Shown here piece after piece: positions 18,701 through 28,468 of a DNA stretch of 64,000 nt. The notes under the pieces are model-generated. The model saw only the letters and a program-made list of their open reading frames with translations, had not been told where the DNA came from and ran no database searches. The stretch comes from a bacterium (GTDB lineage: Bacteria > Bacillota > Bacilli > Lactobacillales > Streptococcaceae). Positions within the stretch are counted from its first letter, which is position 1, and each line of letters begins with the position of its first letter. Location of the stretch: the NCBI GenBank assembly GCA_905221505.1, contig CAJNDL010000003.1, forward strand, positions 1 to 64,000. Direction: 5' to 3'. The position numbers and the translations under genes are program-made.

Positions 18701-19654
18701 CTATTCTACCATATTTTTCAAGAAATATTGCTGATAAAATGCTGGTGGATAGACCTTTTGCCAATCATTTTGAGGATTTTCTTGGTAATAGGTGTAAAAG
18801 TGCTGATAATAGCTGGTCAAATCTTGCTCAATCTGGAAAAATTTGCCTACTAGTGGCCGAATTTGTGGATACCATTCTTTTAGTCCATAAGTTAGGAGAT
18901 TTTTTCCCTTTTGATAGGCTTCTGCTTGTTCTTTCATCCAAAAGGGATTTTGATAAAACAGTTGTTGCCGGATATAGCGACAAATATCCTTGTCCTGAGA
19001 AACTGTAAAATGAGAAATGTTTTGTTTCTTATAGGGAAGACGTAATATTTCCAGTAAACTAGCTCGACCATAGGGAAATTCCTTGATTTGATAATGGAGT
19101 TTAGCACGGAGGTCTTGGTGGATCAGGTATTTGAGTCTCAAAACTTGTTTTTCCTTGTCTAATTCCCAAACATAAAAGCCCATATTTTGACTGAAATAGA
19201 GAAAACCTTGTTGTAGACGAGTCAAACGGTCTTTGAGCCACAGTTTTTGACCCAGCAACCACAGTACTTGGTATCCCTGACTACGATAGCCCTCACTGCG
19301 CTCTTTAAGAACTTTTTGAGGCAAGGGACTACACTGAACCTCTAAAGCTAGATTGCTATTTACAAACACATCTGCAATCTGTTTAAGCTCTGGAAGGGGG
19401 TATTCTAATTGTGCCTCTGCCTCTTTTTTCAACCAGTGATAAAGAACTTCCTTATTGACCAGGTGTTCTGGACTTTCATTTTCAGAGGAATATTCACAGT
19501 CTTTTAGGGATTTGTGGGCAAAATGGGTTCGGACACTTGGTCCTTGCCGCAAACGGAGCTGACCTCCACAAGCCGGGCAGGTGTATGCTTGTTTCTCAAG
19601 CTTATCCTCTAACACATTTACCAACTCTCCCCTAGCATCTCTCGCAACAAACAT
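18701..19654 (-). CDS. coiA: Competence protein CoiA
   Basis: The 317-aa CoiA has an N-terminal zinc-like pair (CPACGGQLRLRQG), a His-rich segment (RTHFAHKSLKDCEYS) and the nuclease-like core with LEVQCSPL and YQVLWLLG. In streptococci it is a late competence protein needed for recombination of incoming DNA with RecA and DprA. A perfect ComX cin-box lies 22 bases upstream of the start and AGGAGG precedes the ATG, so expression should be confined to the competent state. The frame is intact here, in contrast to comEC. Confidence 0.95.
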   Translation of the reverse strand: MFVARDARGELVNVLEDKLEKQAYTCPACGGQLRLRQGPSVRTHFAHKSLKDCEYSSENESPEHLVNKEVLYHWLKKEAEAQLEYPLPELKQIADVFVNSNLALEVQCSPLPQKVLKERSEGYRSQGYQVLWLLGQKLWLKDRLTRLQQGFLYFSQNMGFYVWELDKEKQVLRLKYLIHQDLRAKLHYQIKEFPYGRASLLEILRLPYKKQNISHFTVSQDKDICRYIRQQLFYQNPFWMKEQAEAYQKGKNLLTYGLKEWYPQIRPLVGKFFQIEQDLTSYYQHFYTYYQENPQNDWQKVYPPAFYQQYFLKNMVE

Positions 19655-19675
19655 GATTTTCCTCCTTTTCTATAT

Positions 19676-19683
19676 TATTCGTA
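19676..19683 (-). promoter_or_regulatory. ComX (SigX) cin-box of coiA
   Basis: The minus strand reads TACGAATA, the exact combox/cin-box octamer, preceded by TTTTTTCTTTTT. The T-rich upstream element is also the U-run of the tehB terminator. Confidence 0.93.
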
Positions 19684-19716
19684 AAAAAGAAAAAAGATCA
19701 GGAAAATTCCTAATCT
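19684..19716 (-). terminator. Terminator after tehB, running into the coiA cin-box
   Basis: AGATTAGGAA and TTCCTGATCT (19707-19716 with 19695-19704) pair with one G-U. They are followed by TTTTTCTTTTTT, which ends directly at the cin-box. Confidence 0.8.
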
Positions 19717-19726
19717 TCATGTGTGT

Positions 19727-20587
19727 TTACTTGATTTTCTTAGCTAGCATGGTCGCGAAACGTAGTTGAATGCGATTGCCATTCTCATCGCGACGGTGCA
19801 AATGGCCTGGATTTTCATTGTACTTAACCAATTCCCAGTCCTTGTAGTAGTCTGCCAATTCCCCTTCTTTAAAAGTGAATGGGAAGTTAACCGAGCAAGG
19901 ATAATCCTCCGTATCCATGGCACAAACGATAAGATTGTAACCACCAACACTGGTTTTCTCCTGCATGTTTTTAATGATATCTGGAATACGGTCCGCTTGC
20001 AGAAACATGAGAACAACCGTCGAAACGATAAAATCATACTCTTGCCCAATGCTGGCTGAATTGATATCGTAAAGACCAACAGGCATGTCCAAATCTTCCT
20101 GTTCCACAATGCTTTGCAAAATTTCAAGTGATAGTTCATTTTGATCAACAGCTGTCACGTCAAAACCTTGCTGGGCTAGAAAAAGAGAATTGCGCCCCTG
20201 ACCACAGCCCAAATCCAAAGCTTTACCCGGTTTCACCGTTTGCATAGCCTCTAGAACTTCTGAATGAACAGGATTAGTATTGTATTTCTTAGGGAAATAA
20301 TCCTCAGGTTTACAATAAAATTCCAAGTACCATTCCACATCGTCTGTGGCAGCCTCCACTCGGTGCCAGGCTTGAGGTTGTGCCATGGGATTGTCTGCCC
20401 CTGCTTCAAAGAGGTGTTCAGCTAGAACCTCACCATCCTCTGTCAATTCAATAAACTTGAGAGCTCCTTTTACAACTGTGATCTTACCCCAAGTTCCGAC
20501 CTTGGTATTGTGCTTTTGCTGAACCGCCTCTGGCATAGTCTCTTTAGTCCACAGTGGCATGCGTTTGTAGGCAACTAGTTTTTCCAT
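19727..20587 (-). CDS. tehB: TehB-like SAM-dependent methyltransferase
   Basis: The 286-aa protein has an N-terminal TehB-associated beta domain (about residues 1-85) and a C-terminal class I methyltransferase with SAM motif [21 protein letters not shown]. TehB methylates tellurite or related oxyanions, although its physiological substrate in streptococci is not known. I set the start at ATG 20587 ([11 protein letters not shown]), eight bases after GAGG. The ATG six bases upstream is too close to that site. It lies 15 bases downstream of smpB and ends at the 19684-19716 terminator. Confidence 0.9.
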   Translation of the reverse strand: MEKLVAYKRMPLWTKETMPEAVQQKHNTKVGTWGKITVVKGALKFIELTEDGEVLAEHLFEAGADNPMAQPQAWHRVEAATDDVEWYLEFYCKPEDYFPKKYNTNPVHSEVLEAMQTVKPGKALDLGCGQGRNSLFLAQQGFDVTAVDQNELSLEILQSIVEQEDLDMPVGLYDINSASIGQEYDFIVSTVVLMFLQADRIPDIIKNMQEKTSVGGYNLIVCAMDTEDYPCSVNFPFTFKEGELADYYKDWELVKYNENPGHLHRRDENGNRIQLRFATMLAKKIK

Positions 20588-20602
20588 TTTCATTTCCTCT
20601 TT

Positions 20603-21070
20603 TTATCGCTGGTTGACAGCTTTCATGACACGCGCGATGTCGCGATTTTGCTCACGTCGTTTGATAGACTCCCGTTTGTCATAGTCATGCTTCCCTTTAG
20701 CTAGGCCTAAAAGGAGCTTGGCGTAGCCATCTTTGATATAGACCTTAAGGGGAACCAGCGTCATTCCTGTCCCTTTGGTCTCTTGTTCCAATTTTTGGAT
20801 TTGTTTCTTATGGAGCAGGAGTTTACGACGACGTTCTGGTTCCTGGTTCCAGATATTACCCTCTTCGTAAGGAGCGATATGAACATTACTCAACCAGACC
20901 TCTCCATTTTTCACTTGGGCAAAGCCATCCTTGAGATTGATTCGAGCAGCTCGCACACTCTTAATTTCAGTCCCAGTCAGGACCATTCCTGCCTCTAGCG
21001 TATCTACGATTGTATAGTCGTGGCGCGCTTTTTTATTTTGTGCGACGACCTTTCCCTCGCCCTTTGCCAT
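20603..21070 (-). CDS. smpB: SsrA-binding protein SmpB
   Basis: The 155-aa OB-fold protein starts [19 protein letters not shown] and has [37 protein letters not shown] and the basic C-terminal tail. It binds tmRNA and brings it to stalled ribosomes (trans-translation). Its start lies inside the 3' end of rnr, overlapping by 38 bases in another frame. SmpB and RNase R act in the same pathway, so the overlap probably couples their translation. Confidence 0.97.
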
Positions 21071-23387
21071 GCTTGGCTCCTTTCTTAGCTACTTCCTTGT
21101 AAAAAGGTTTCTTTCCTTTTTTCTTCTTGTCTTTTTGTGAATGCTTGCGCTTATCATTTGCGCGTCCTGATTTTCTCTTGTCTTCCTTCTTATCTGAACG
21201 ACGATTTGAGCCACGCCCTCTGTCACTACGACTAGATTGTTTCAAGCCTTTTTCAATCACATCAAATTCACTTGGAATGTAAGAGAAGTCAATTTCACCC
21301 GTCATCTTGTCGGCTCTTTCAACTCGAATGCGAATCTGCTGTCCTACACGGAAGGTTGTTCCTGATTTCTCCCCACGAAGAGTCAAATCACGCTCATTGA
21401 AATGATAAAATTCAGGTAAATTGGTGATATGAATCAAACCTTCAACCGTGTTTTGCAATTCAACAAAGAGACCGAATTTGACGATGCTGGACACAACCGC
21501 ATCATACTCTTCACCCACGTATTCTTCCATGTACTCAGCCTTTTTCATGGCTTCGACTTCGCGTTCCGCCTCGATGGCACGACGCTCACGATTGGAAGAC
21601 TGGGTCGCAATCTCTGGAATCACTTGTTCAAAATGCTCTGCTATTTCCTTAGAATGTCCGTAGTCACGAATCATACGGTGAACAAGGAGGTCCGGATAAC
21701 GACGAATCGGGCTGGTAAAGTGAGTGTAATAGTCAGCCGCTAATCCATAGTGGCCGTGATTATGCTCCGAATAGCGAGCCTGCTGCATGGAACGGAGAAG
21801 CATCATAGACAATACATCCGCATAAGGTTCTCCCTCAACAGTACGCATGATGTCTTGGAGGGCCTCCTGGCTAATCTCACTAGCAGTTCCATAAATGCGC
21901 AAGCCAAAGCTCGAAGCATAATCAATAAACTTCTGAACCTTTTCAGCCTTGGGCTCCTCGTGGATTCGATAAATAAAAGGCAAATCCAGCTTACTAAAAT
22001 GCTCAGCAACTGTTTCATTGGCCATCAGCATAAAGGACTCAATCATGCGCTCGGCAACACCACGCTGACGAAGAACGATATCAACAGGCTTACCTTGTTT
22101 ATCCACTAAAATCTTGGCTTCATTGGTATCGAAATTGAGGGCTCCACGTTTCACACGCATGTTTTCTAAAATTTCATGGAGCTTGGCCATAAGTTCGATA
22201 CTTGGAACAATTTTCTTATATTCTTGCCTCTTCTCCTCGTCACCTGCTAGGATATCATTGACAGCGCTATAGGTCATACGGAAGCTTGTCTTGATAACCG
22301 TTTGGGTAATGGTGTAGTTGACCACACGACCATATTTATCAATCTCCATAATAGCAGACTGGGTCAAGCGATCTACTTGGGGATTGAGTGAGCAGATGCC
22401 ATTCGACAGTCTTTCTGGAAGCATTGGCACCACACGGTCTGTCACATAGACAGAAGTCGCGCGGTTAAGGGCTTCCTTGTCGAGGGCAGAACCCTCGGTA
22501 ACATAGTAGGAAACATCTGCGATGTGAACTCCAAGTTCTAGATTGCCATTTTTCAAGGCCTTAATATGCACCGCATCGTCCAAGTCCTTGGCATCAGCAC
22601 CGTCAATGGTAAAGGTAATCTCATCTCTTAGATCCAGACGACCTTCCATATCCTTTTGAGACGGAGCATCAGGCACACTTTCTGCTTCCTTGACAACAAC
22701 TTCTGGAAATTCTGAGACAATGTCCATAGACTCCAAAACCTCAAGAACATCAATCCCAACATCCGTCGAGTGCCCCACCACATCGAGGACACTCGCAACA
22801 AAGAAATCATGTTTCTTGCTTGGGTATTTGTCGATAAAGACCTTAAGAACCTCTGTTCCTTCTAGTTTAAGGGCTGGTTTCTTAACATAAATCGGTTGAC
22901 TGATTTTCTGATTTTTCGAACGGATGTAGCCAGCATACTTAGGCTTTTCCTGATCTAGAACGATTTGGCCGACAACAGTTGTCAAACTGTGTTCTAGGAT
23001 ATCGATAATTTTGGCTTCTGCTGCTGTTCCCTTGTTGCGGTCAGCGACTTTCTTGATGACCACCTCAACGGTATCACCATCAATAGCATAGTTGACATCG
23101 TTTTTTCCTACAAAAAGGTCGTCCTCTTCCCCTTCCAGACTGACAAAACCGAAGCCATTTTTATGGGCATGAAAAATCCCCTTGAGGGTAATCTCATGTT
23201 TTTTATTGGCTTCCAAAGCCAGACTGCCATCTTCCTCAAAGCGTATCTGGTGCTTTCTTTCCATTAGGGACAAGGTTTTAATCAACTCACGAAAATCCTT
23301 GGAACCGTCTTTTCCAAAAGCCTGAGCCAAGTCATTGACAGTCACCTTTCCCTTGTCTTGTAAATATTCTTTTATTCTATCTTTCAT
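21033..23387 (-). CDS. rnr: Ribonuclease R
   Basis: The 784-aa exoribonuclease has an N-terminal winged-helix/cold-shock region, the RNB domain with the metal site [13 protein letters not shown], an S1 domain near residues 630-710 ([17 protein letters not shown]) and a long Lys/Arg/Gly tail. It degrades structured RNA 3' to 5', including faulty mRNAs freed by tmRNA. The start [15 protein letters not shown] has a modest AGAAAG site. It is 101 bases downstream of secG and overlaps smpB. Confidence 0.97.
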
Positions 23388-23488
23388 ATTTTCTTTCTAG
23401 ATTTTTTAATTTTCTTTTACTGTAAAACCTTCTAAAATATCTTTTAAAAATAAAAAGAGGCAAAGACCTAGTCCTGCCCATTATTTTC

Positions 23489-23722
23489 TTATCTACTTGA
23501 TAATACCGTCAATGCTAAGGCAATGGCTAGCCAGAAAAAGACTAAAATCCCTGTCAAACGCTGCATTACAGCTTCAAAACCGCGTGCTTTACTGCGTTCA
23601 AACAAATCACCTGAGCTGGCATCAAATACATTGCTGGATTGATTTTTAGTTGGTTGCATGAAAATCGCAATCACAATCACAACAGATAATACTAATAAAA
23701 TGGTTAATAATAGGTTATACAT
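23489..23722 (-). CDS. secG: Preprotein translocase subunit SecG
   Basis: The 77-aa protein has two transmembrane segments (LLLTILLVLSVVIVIAIFM and ILVFFWLAIALALTVL) joined by a cytoplasmic loop, the SecG plan. It supports SecYEG-mediated export. It lies 39 bases downstream of rpmG and upstream of rnr, the usual streptococcal order. Confidence 0.94.
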   Translation of the reverse strand: MYNLLLTILLVLSVVIVIAIFMQPTKNQSSNVFDASSGDLFERSKARGFEAVMQRLTGILVFFWLAIALALTVLSSR

Positions 23723-23761
23723 ATCAAACTCCTTAAAATCCTTATTATTTTACCATAAAAT

Positions 23762-23911
23762 CTACTTAGATTCAAGATGTAGGGTTACTTTTCTTTCCTT
23801 GGGACAATACTTTAAAACCTCAATCTTATCTGGATGGGTTTTGGAGTTTTTACTGGTTAGGTAATTGATACTGCCACAAGAGGAGCATTTGAGATTAATT
23901 TTTACTCGCAC
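23762..23911 (-). CDS. rpmG: 50S ribosomal protein L33
   Basis: A GTG at 23911, overlapping the TAG stop of pmrA by one base, opens a 49-aa frame ([22 protein letters not shown] to HLESK). It is an L33 with a CxxC pair and one later Cys (KYCPKERK), so the second zinc pair is incomplete. That differs from four-Cys L33 proteins and is worth noting when paralogues are compared. It is translationally coupled to pmrA. Confidence 0.9.
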
Positions 23912-25110
23912 TAGATTTCCTTTACTTTTAATAATGTTCGAAATTGAAGCAGGTTAAAGAGACAACTAAAGGCAACACAAAGACTTGTCGCATAAAAGAC
24001 AGCATGGTAGCCAAATTGACCTGCTACTGCAGAACCTGCCATGGGACCAACGACACCTCCCAGATAAAAGAATACCTGATTGAAGGCAAAGACCCTCGAA
24101 ATGCCGGCTTTGGGAGTCATTTTGCTGAGTAGCGCATTGACCCCGGGAATCAAGGCACCGGTTCCCAATCCAAAGAGGAAACGATAAAGTCCTAATTGAA
24201 GGGGGCTAGAGGCATTGGCACAGAGGAGATAGATGATAACTGAATAAAACTGGGCTACAACCAAGAGACGATGATTGCCCACCTTGTCACCTAACTTGCC
24301 CATGACTCCTGCACTCATCATACTGGAAAAGCCCATACTGGATACAATCAAACCAGAGACAAAAAGAAGATTCTCTGTCTGCCCTAAGTCGCGTACATAA
24401 AGAGCCAAAATAGGGCCAATCGATTGAGCTGAAAATTGTATGACAAAACTCGTTAGAAAGAGATTAACCAAGAGATAGGGATATTTAACCGAGGTAAATA
24501 ATTCCTTTGTTGGAATAGCCTTTTCCTTGGCTACTGGTTGAAAATCTTCCTTGATAAAGCAAATAGTCAAAATAGCAGCTAAAAACAGAAAACTACCAAC
24601 CAGTAAGAAAACCGTACGAATGCCAAATAATTCTGCGATAAAGCCACCAATAAAGGGACCAGTTAGAGTACCTGCAACTACGCCTGTAGACAGAGTACCT
24701 AAGGCAGAGCCTGATTTCTCCTTAGGAACCTGACTGGCTATCAAGGCCGTTGCATTGGGAACAAATCCTGCAAATACACCGTTTAATAAACGAAGAAAGA
24801 TCAACCAATAGATATTTGGGACAAAGGCCAAACCTCCCATAGTAATGGTCATGGCAAGACCTGCTCGAATCATCATGGGTTTTCGGCCGTATTTGTCAGC
24901 CAGAATGCCCCAGACAGGAGAAAAGAGCGCCGCGGAAATTGCAGATACAGAAATAGCTAAACCTGCATAAAAAGCAGCTTGCTCACTCCCTACACCTAGA
25001 TTTTCCACAAAGATGGGCATAAAAGGCACAACCAGAGAAATACTGGCTCCTGTCAGAAAATTACCAAACCAGGCAATGCGCAGATTATCCTTCCAGTTAA
25101 TCTCTGTCAT
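23911..25110 (-). CDS. pmrA: MFS multidrug efflux transporter PmrA
   Basis: The 399-aa protein has 12 transmembrane helices and the MFS loop motif [17 protein letters not shown]. It matches pneumococcal PmrA, a proton-driven efflux pump associated with fluoroquinolones and dyes. I chose ATG 25110 ([17 protein letters not shown]), because a GAGG lies upstream and the 20 codons further upstream fall inside coaE. It overlaps coaE by 14 bases and rpmG by one. Confidence 0.93.
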
Positions 25111-25702
25111 CTTGCCTACCTCCCTCAAGAAGGATACGCACTTGAGTAAGAAGTTGATCCTGATTTCCATTGTTATCTAAAACATGACTAGCCAAATCTT
25201 TCTTTTTCTCTAAAGGCCACTGGGCTGCCAGACGAGATTCAGCTTCATTTTTGGACAACTGGTCTCTTTTCATTAAACGTTCTACTTGGATATCTCGATC
25301 CACATAGACCAACCAAGTCTCATTAAACCAAGAGGCATAGTCCTGCTCAAAAAGCAAGGGAATATCCATGAAAAAAACAACTTCTGTCTGAGACAACTGA
25401 TCTCTTAATGTAACCAGTTCTTCACGGATTATCTCTCCTTGAGTTCGCTTCGACCATTCTTGCTCATCAGGATTTGAAAAGATGAGACTAGCTAGGAGAG
25501 GGCGATTGAGTTCTCCATTTTCTAGAATGATTTCTTGACCAAAATGCTGAACTAGAGCCTCAAACAGACGACCACCAGGTTTCTGTAGTTGGTGGACGAC
25601 TGCATCGGCATCCACCACTTGAAAACCTTGCTGTCTTAGAAAATTTGTCACAGTTGACTTACCAGAGGAAATTCCCCCTGTTATTCCAATGATTTTTCCC
25701 AT
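25097..25702 (-). CDS. coaE: Dephospho-CoA kinase
   Basis: The 201-aa P-loop kinase starts MGKIIGITGGISSGKST and has the CoA-site segment VVDADAVVHQLQKPGG. It makes the last step of coenzyme A synthesis, phosphorylating the 3' hydroxyl of dephospho-CoA. The ATG at 25702 overlaps the mutM stop (TGATG) and has AAGGAGGG upstream inside mutM, a clear case of coupling. The frame stays open nine codons upstream, but those lie within mutM. Confidence 0.95.
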   Translation of the reverse strand: MGKIIGITGGISSGKSTVTNFLRQQGFQVVDADAVVHQLQKPGGRLFEALVQHFGQEIILENGELNRPLLASLIFSNPDEQEWSKRTQGEIIREELVTLRDQLSQTEVVFFMDIPLLFEQDYASWFNETWLVYVDRDIQVERLMKRDQLSKNEAESRLAAQWPLEKKKDLASHVLDNNGNQDQLLTQVRILLEGGRQDDRD

Positions 25703-26526
25703 CAGTCCCTCCTTTGACAGTTTGGACAAAAGTGGGTGCCTCGTCCACCTAGTTGGATTTTCTCAATCACAGTTCCGCAACGTGAACATTTTTGACCAGC
25801 CTTATCATAGACCTTATGAAAGTCCTGCATGGTTCCATCTTCCCCAAAGGCATTGGTATAGGTCCGAATGGTAGAGCCGCCTTTTTCAACGGCCTGACCC
25901 AAAACAGCAATGGTCTGGTCATGAATGGCTGTTACTTCTTCTGCCGTCAAAGTTTGCGAAGGTCTAGCTGGATGAACATGAGCTCGCCAGAGAACCTCAT
26001 CCACATAGATATTGCCAAGACCAGCTACCAAGGTCTGGTCTAAAAGGTGGGATTTGATAGGCTTTTTAGACTTAGCTAGGTCAACTTGAAAGACCTGTAA
26101 ATCAAAGTCTTGCTCCCTTGGTTCAGGCCCTAATTTCTTAGAAATAAAGTAGGTGTCCAAAAGATCAGGAGACAATAGTTCCATAGTCCCAAACTTGCGT
26201 ACATCCTCATAAACAAGCGTGCCACCGTCTTCAAACTGGAAGAAAACATAGGCATGCTTACGTTCAGGAACCTGGTCTGGATAGTAAAAATACTTACCCT
26301 CCATCCGCAGATGAGAAATCAAGACCTTGTCGGTCAGGTAAAAAAGCAAGTATTTGCCACGACGTCCCATGGACTCAATTAACTGTCCAGACACTTCCTT
26401 TTGAAACTCGTCCAGATCTGTCTTAATCATCTTGGGATAGCGAATTTCTATTCTCGAAATTTTCTTACCTAGAATCAATTTTTCCAAGCCACGACGAACG
26501 GTTTCAACCTCAGGTAATTCAGGCAT
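25702..26526 (-). CDS. mutM: Formamidopyrimidine-DNA glycosylase MutM (Fpg)
   Basis: The 274-aa enzyme removes 8-oxoguanine and ring-opened purines. It must begin MPELPEVETVRRGL, because Pro2 and Glu3 are catalytic, so the start is 26526. The longer frame to 26568 is excluded, and AAGGAGG precedes the chosen ATG. It ends in a C4 zinc finger (CSRCG then CPNCQ). It is the fourth gene of ybeY-dgk-era-mutM-coaE. Confidence 0.97.
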   Translation of the reverse strand: MPELPEVETVRRGLEKLILGKKISRIEIRYPKMIKTDLDEFQKEVSGQLIESMGRRGKYLLFYLTDKVLISHLRMEGKYFYYPDQVPERKHAYVFFQFEDGGTLVYEDVRKFGTMELLSPDLLDTYFISKKLGPEPREQDFDLQVFQVDLAKSKKPIKSHLLDQTLVAGLGNIYVDEVLWRAHVHPARPSQTLTAEEVTAIHDQTIAVLGQAVEKGGSTIRTYTNAFGEDGTMQDFHKVYDKAGQKCSRCGTVIEKIQLGGRGTHFCPNCQRRD

Positions 26527-26574
26527 AAGTCCTCCTTCTGTAAAAACAAGAAGCAGGCATGAGCCCACCTCTAC

Positions 26575-27474
26575 TTAGTATTCTTTTTCATTATAGCCAA
26601 AGTCAGCCAAATCTAGCTTTTTATCGCGCCAGTTTTTCTTGACCTTGACCCATGTTTCTAGGAAGACCTTGTCCCCTAGCATGAGTTCAATATCACGACG
26701 GGCCATACTACCAATTTTCTTAAGCATAGCGCCACCTTTACCGATGATGATCCCTTTCTGACTATCGCGCTCAACCATAATAGTTGCACGGATGTGCACC
26801 TTGTCTGTCTCTTCGTCACGTTTCATAGAGTCAACCACAACGGCAACTGAGTGCGGAATCTCTTCACGCGTTAGGTGCAAGACTTTCTCACGAACCATTT
26901 CTGAAACCAAGAAACGTTCTGGATGGTCTGTGATTTGATCAGACGGGAAATATTGGAAACCTTCGTCCAGATTTTCACTCAAAATATCCACTAGACGAGA
27001 CACGTTATTTCCCTGAAGGGCTGAGATAGGAACGATTTCCTTAAAGTCCATTTGATTACGGAAGTCATCAATCTGAGACAAAAGCTGGTCTGGGTGGACC
27101 TTATCAATCTTGTTCACCACCAGAATCACAGGGACCTTGGCAGCCTTGAGACGCTCAATAATCATGTCATCCCCCTTACCACGCGCTTCATCAGCAGGCA
27201 CCATAAAAAGAACAGTATCCACTTCACGAAGGGTGCTGTAGGCAGACTCAACCATGAAATCTCCAAGAGCTGTTTTAGGCTTGTGAATCCCTGGCGTGTC
27301 GATAAAGACGATTTGCTCCTTATCGGTCGTGTAAATTCCCATGATTTTGTTGCGCGTTGTCTGCGCCTTGTCACTCATGATGGCAATCTTTTGCCCCATA
27401 ACGTGATTCAAAAAAGTTGACTTCCCAACGTTGGGACGTCCTAAAATGGCTACAAAGCCTGATTTAAATGTCAT
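26575..27474 (-). CDS. era: GTPase Era
   Basis: The 299-aa Ras-like GTPase has [20 protein letters not shown] and VNKIDKV, followed by a C-terminal KH domain with [14 protein letters not shown]. Era binds the 3' end of 16S rRNA and checks maturation of the 30S subunit. It lies downstream of ybeY and dgk, and YbeY works on the same 16S end, so the operon groups functionally linked genes. Confidence 0.98.
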   Translation of the reverse strand: MTFKSGFVAILGRPNVGKSTFLNHVMGQKIAIMSDKAQTTRNKIMGIYTTDKEQIVFIDTPGIHKPKTALGDFMVESAYSTLREVDTVLFMVPADEARGKGDDMIIERLKAAKVPVILVVNKIDKVHPDQLLSQIDDFRNQMDFKEIVPISALQGNNVSRLVDILSENLDEGFQYFPSDQITDHPERFLVSEMVREKVLHLTREEIPHSVAVVVDSMKRDEETDKVHIRATIMVERDSQKGIIIGKGGAMLKKIGSMARRDIELMLGDKVFLETWVKVKKNWRDKKLDLADFGYNEKEY

Positions 27475-27490
27475 AATTTCCTCTTACTGT

Positions 27491-27886
27491 TTAAAATATT
27501 AAATCCCAGATTCGTGGGAGAAAAATCAATGCGCCTGTTAAGGCTGCGAAAAGAGAGACCACTAGCACCGCGCCAGCCGCCATATCCTTGGCATTTTTAG
27601 CTAGCATGGAAAAGTGATAATGACTGGCCAAATCCACCACATTTTCAATAGCAGAGTTGATAATCTCAAAGGCTACTACCAAGAAAATGCTCAATAGGAG
27701 AAAGAGCCATTCGATTCGTGACACCTGAAAAACAAAACCTGCGAAGATGACCACTAGAGCCGTCACTGCATGTTTTCGCATATTGCGTTCTTCCTTGATG
27801 GCAGTAAAAATTCCTGTGAGGGCAAATTCTAAACTGGATATCAGGTCACGATTTTTCCATTTTCGTTTATTGTCTTGTGAGTCCAT
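27491..27886 (-). CDS. dgkA: Diacylglycerol/undecaprenol kinase
   Basis: The 131-aa membrane kinase has three transmembrane helices and the DgkA signature [16 protein letters not shown]. In Gram-positive bacteria this family mostly phosphorylates undecaprenol, recycling the carrier for wall synthesis. In oral streptococci it is linked to acid tolerance. It overlaps the ybeY 3' end by 20 bases. Confidence 0.93.
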   Translation of the reverse strand: MDSQDNKRKWKNRDLISSLEFALTGIFTAIKEERNMRKHAVTALVVIFAGFVFQVSRIEWLFLLLSIFLVVAFEIINSAIENVVDLASHYHFSMLAKNAKDMAAGAVLVVSLFAALTGALIFLPRIWDLIF

Positions 27887-28364
27887 AGGCTGTCAAAATT
27901 TCTTCTTGTAAACCGAACATCTCCGCTTCTTCTTCTGGAGTGTAGTGATCATAGCCGTTGATATGTAAAAAGCCATGTACTGCCAAAAAGCCCATCTCAC
28001 GCTCAAAGCTGTGGCCATATTCCTCAGCCTGCTCATGAGCCTTATCAATAGAGATGAACAATTCCCCAATATAGGCATCAAACTCAGACATCATCTCTGC
28101 TAATTCCGGATTTTCAAGCAAGTCCTCTTCGTCAAAGGCAATTTCCAACTCTGGTTTATACTCAAGGCTGATGACGTCTGTCGGACGGTCCGTGTCACGG
28201 TACTCCAGATTGAGTTCATGACTACGCTCATTGGTCACAAAAGTGACTGCCATCTCCTTGTCTTCTTTGCCTAATTTTTGAGCTGCAAATTCCAAAATTT
28301 CTTGGGTTTGTTGCAACATTTCTTTTGAAACTTGACCAGTTTCATCTACCATTTCAATATACAT
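27867..28364 (-). CDS. ybeY: Endoribonuclease/rRNA maturation factor YbeY
   Basis: The 165-aa UPF0054 protein has the zinc signature [11 protein letters not shown] (H-X3-H-X5-H) near residue 135 and DVISLEY upstream. YbeY helps process the 16S rRNA 3' end and supports ribosome quality control. It is the first gene of the minus-strand series reaching to tehB. An extended -10 (TGGTATAAT, 28394-28402) lies about 30 bases upstream and is interlocked with the divergent pavA promoter. Confidence 0.95.
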   Translation of the reverse strand: MYIEMVDETGQVSKEMLQQTQEILEFAAQKLGKEDKEMAVTFVTNERSHELNLEYRDTDRPTDVISLEYKPELEIAFDEEDLLENPELAEMMSEFDAYIGELFISIDKAHEQAEEYGHSFEREMGFLAVHGFLHINGYDHYTPEEEAEMFGLQEEILTAYGLTRQ

Positions 28365-28393
28365 GTGCTTCTCGTTTCTCTTTACTTGGCTTT

Positions 28394-28438
28394 ATTATAC
28401 CACATTTCCATGATTTTATTCTACCTTTTTGATATAAT
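28394..28438. promoter_or_regulatory. Divergent promoters of ybeY (-) and pavA (+)
   Basis: On the minus strand TGGTATAAT has its hexamer at 28394-28399. On the plus strand TGATATAAT has its hexamer at 28433-28438. Both are extended -10 promoters with poor -35 boxes. The two are only 33 bases apart, so RNA polymerase at one should hinder the other. Confidence 0.7.
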
Positions 28439-28468
28439 ACTATGGAATACAATCACAAGGAGAGAACG

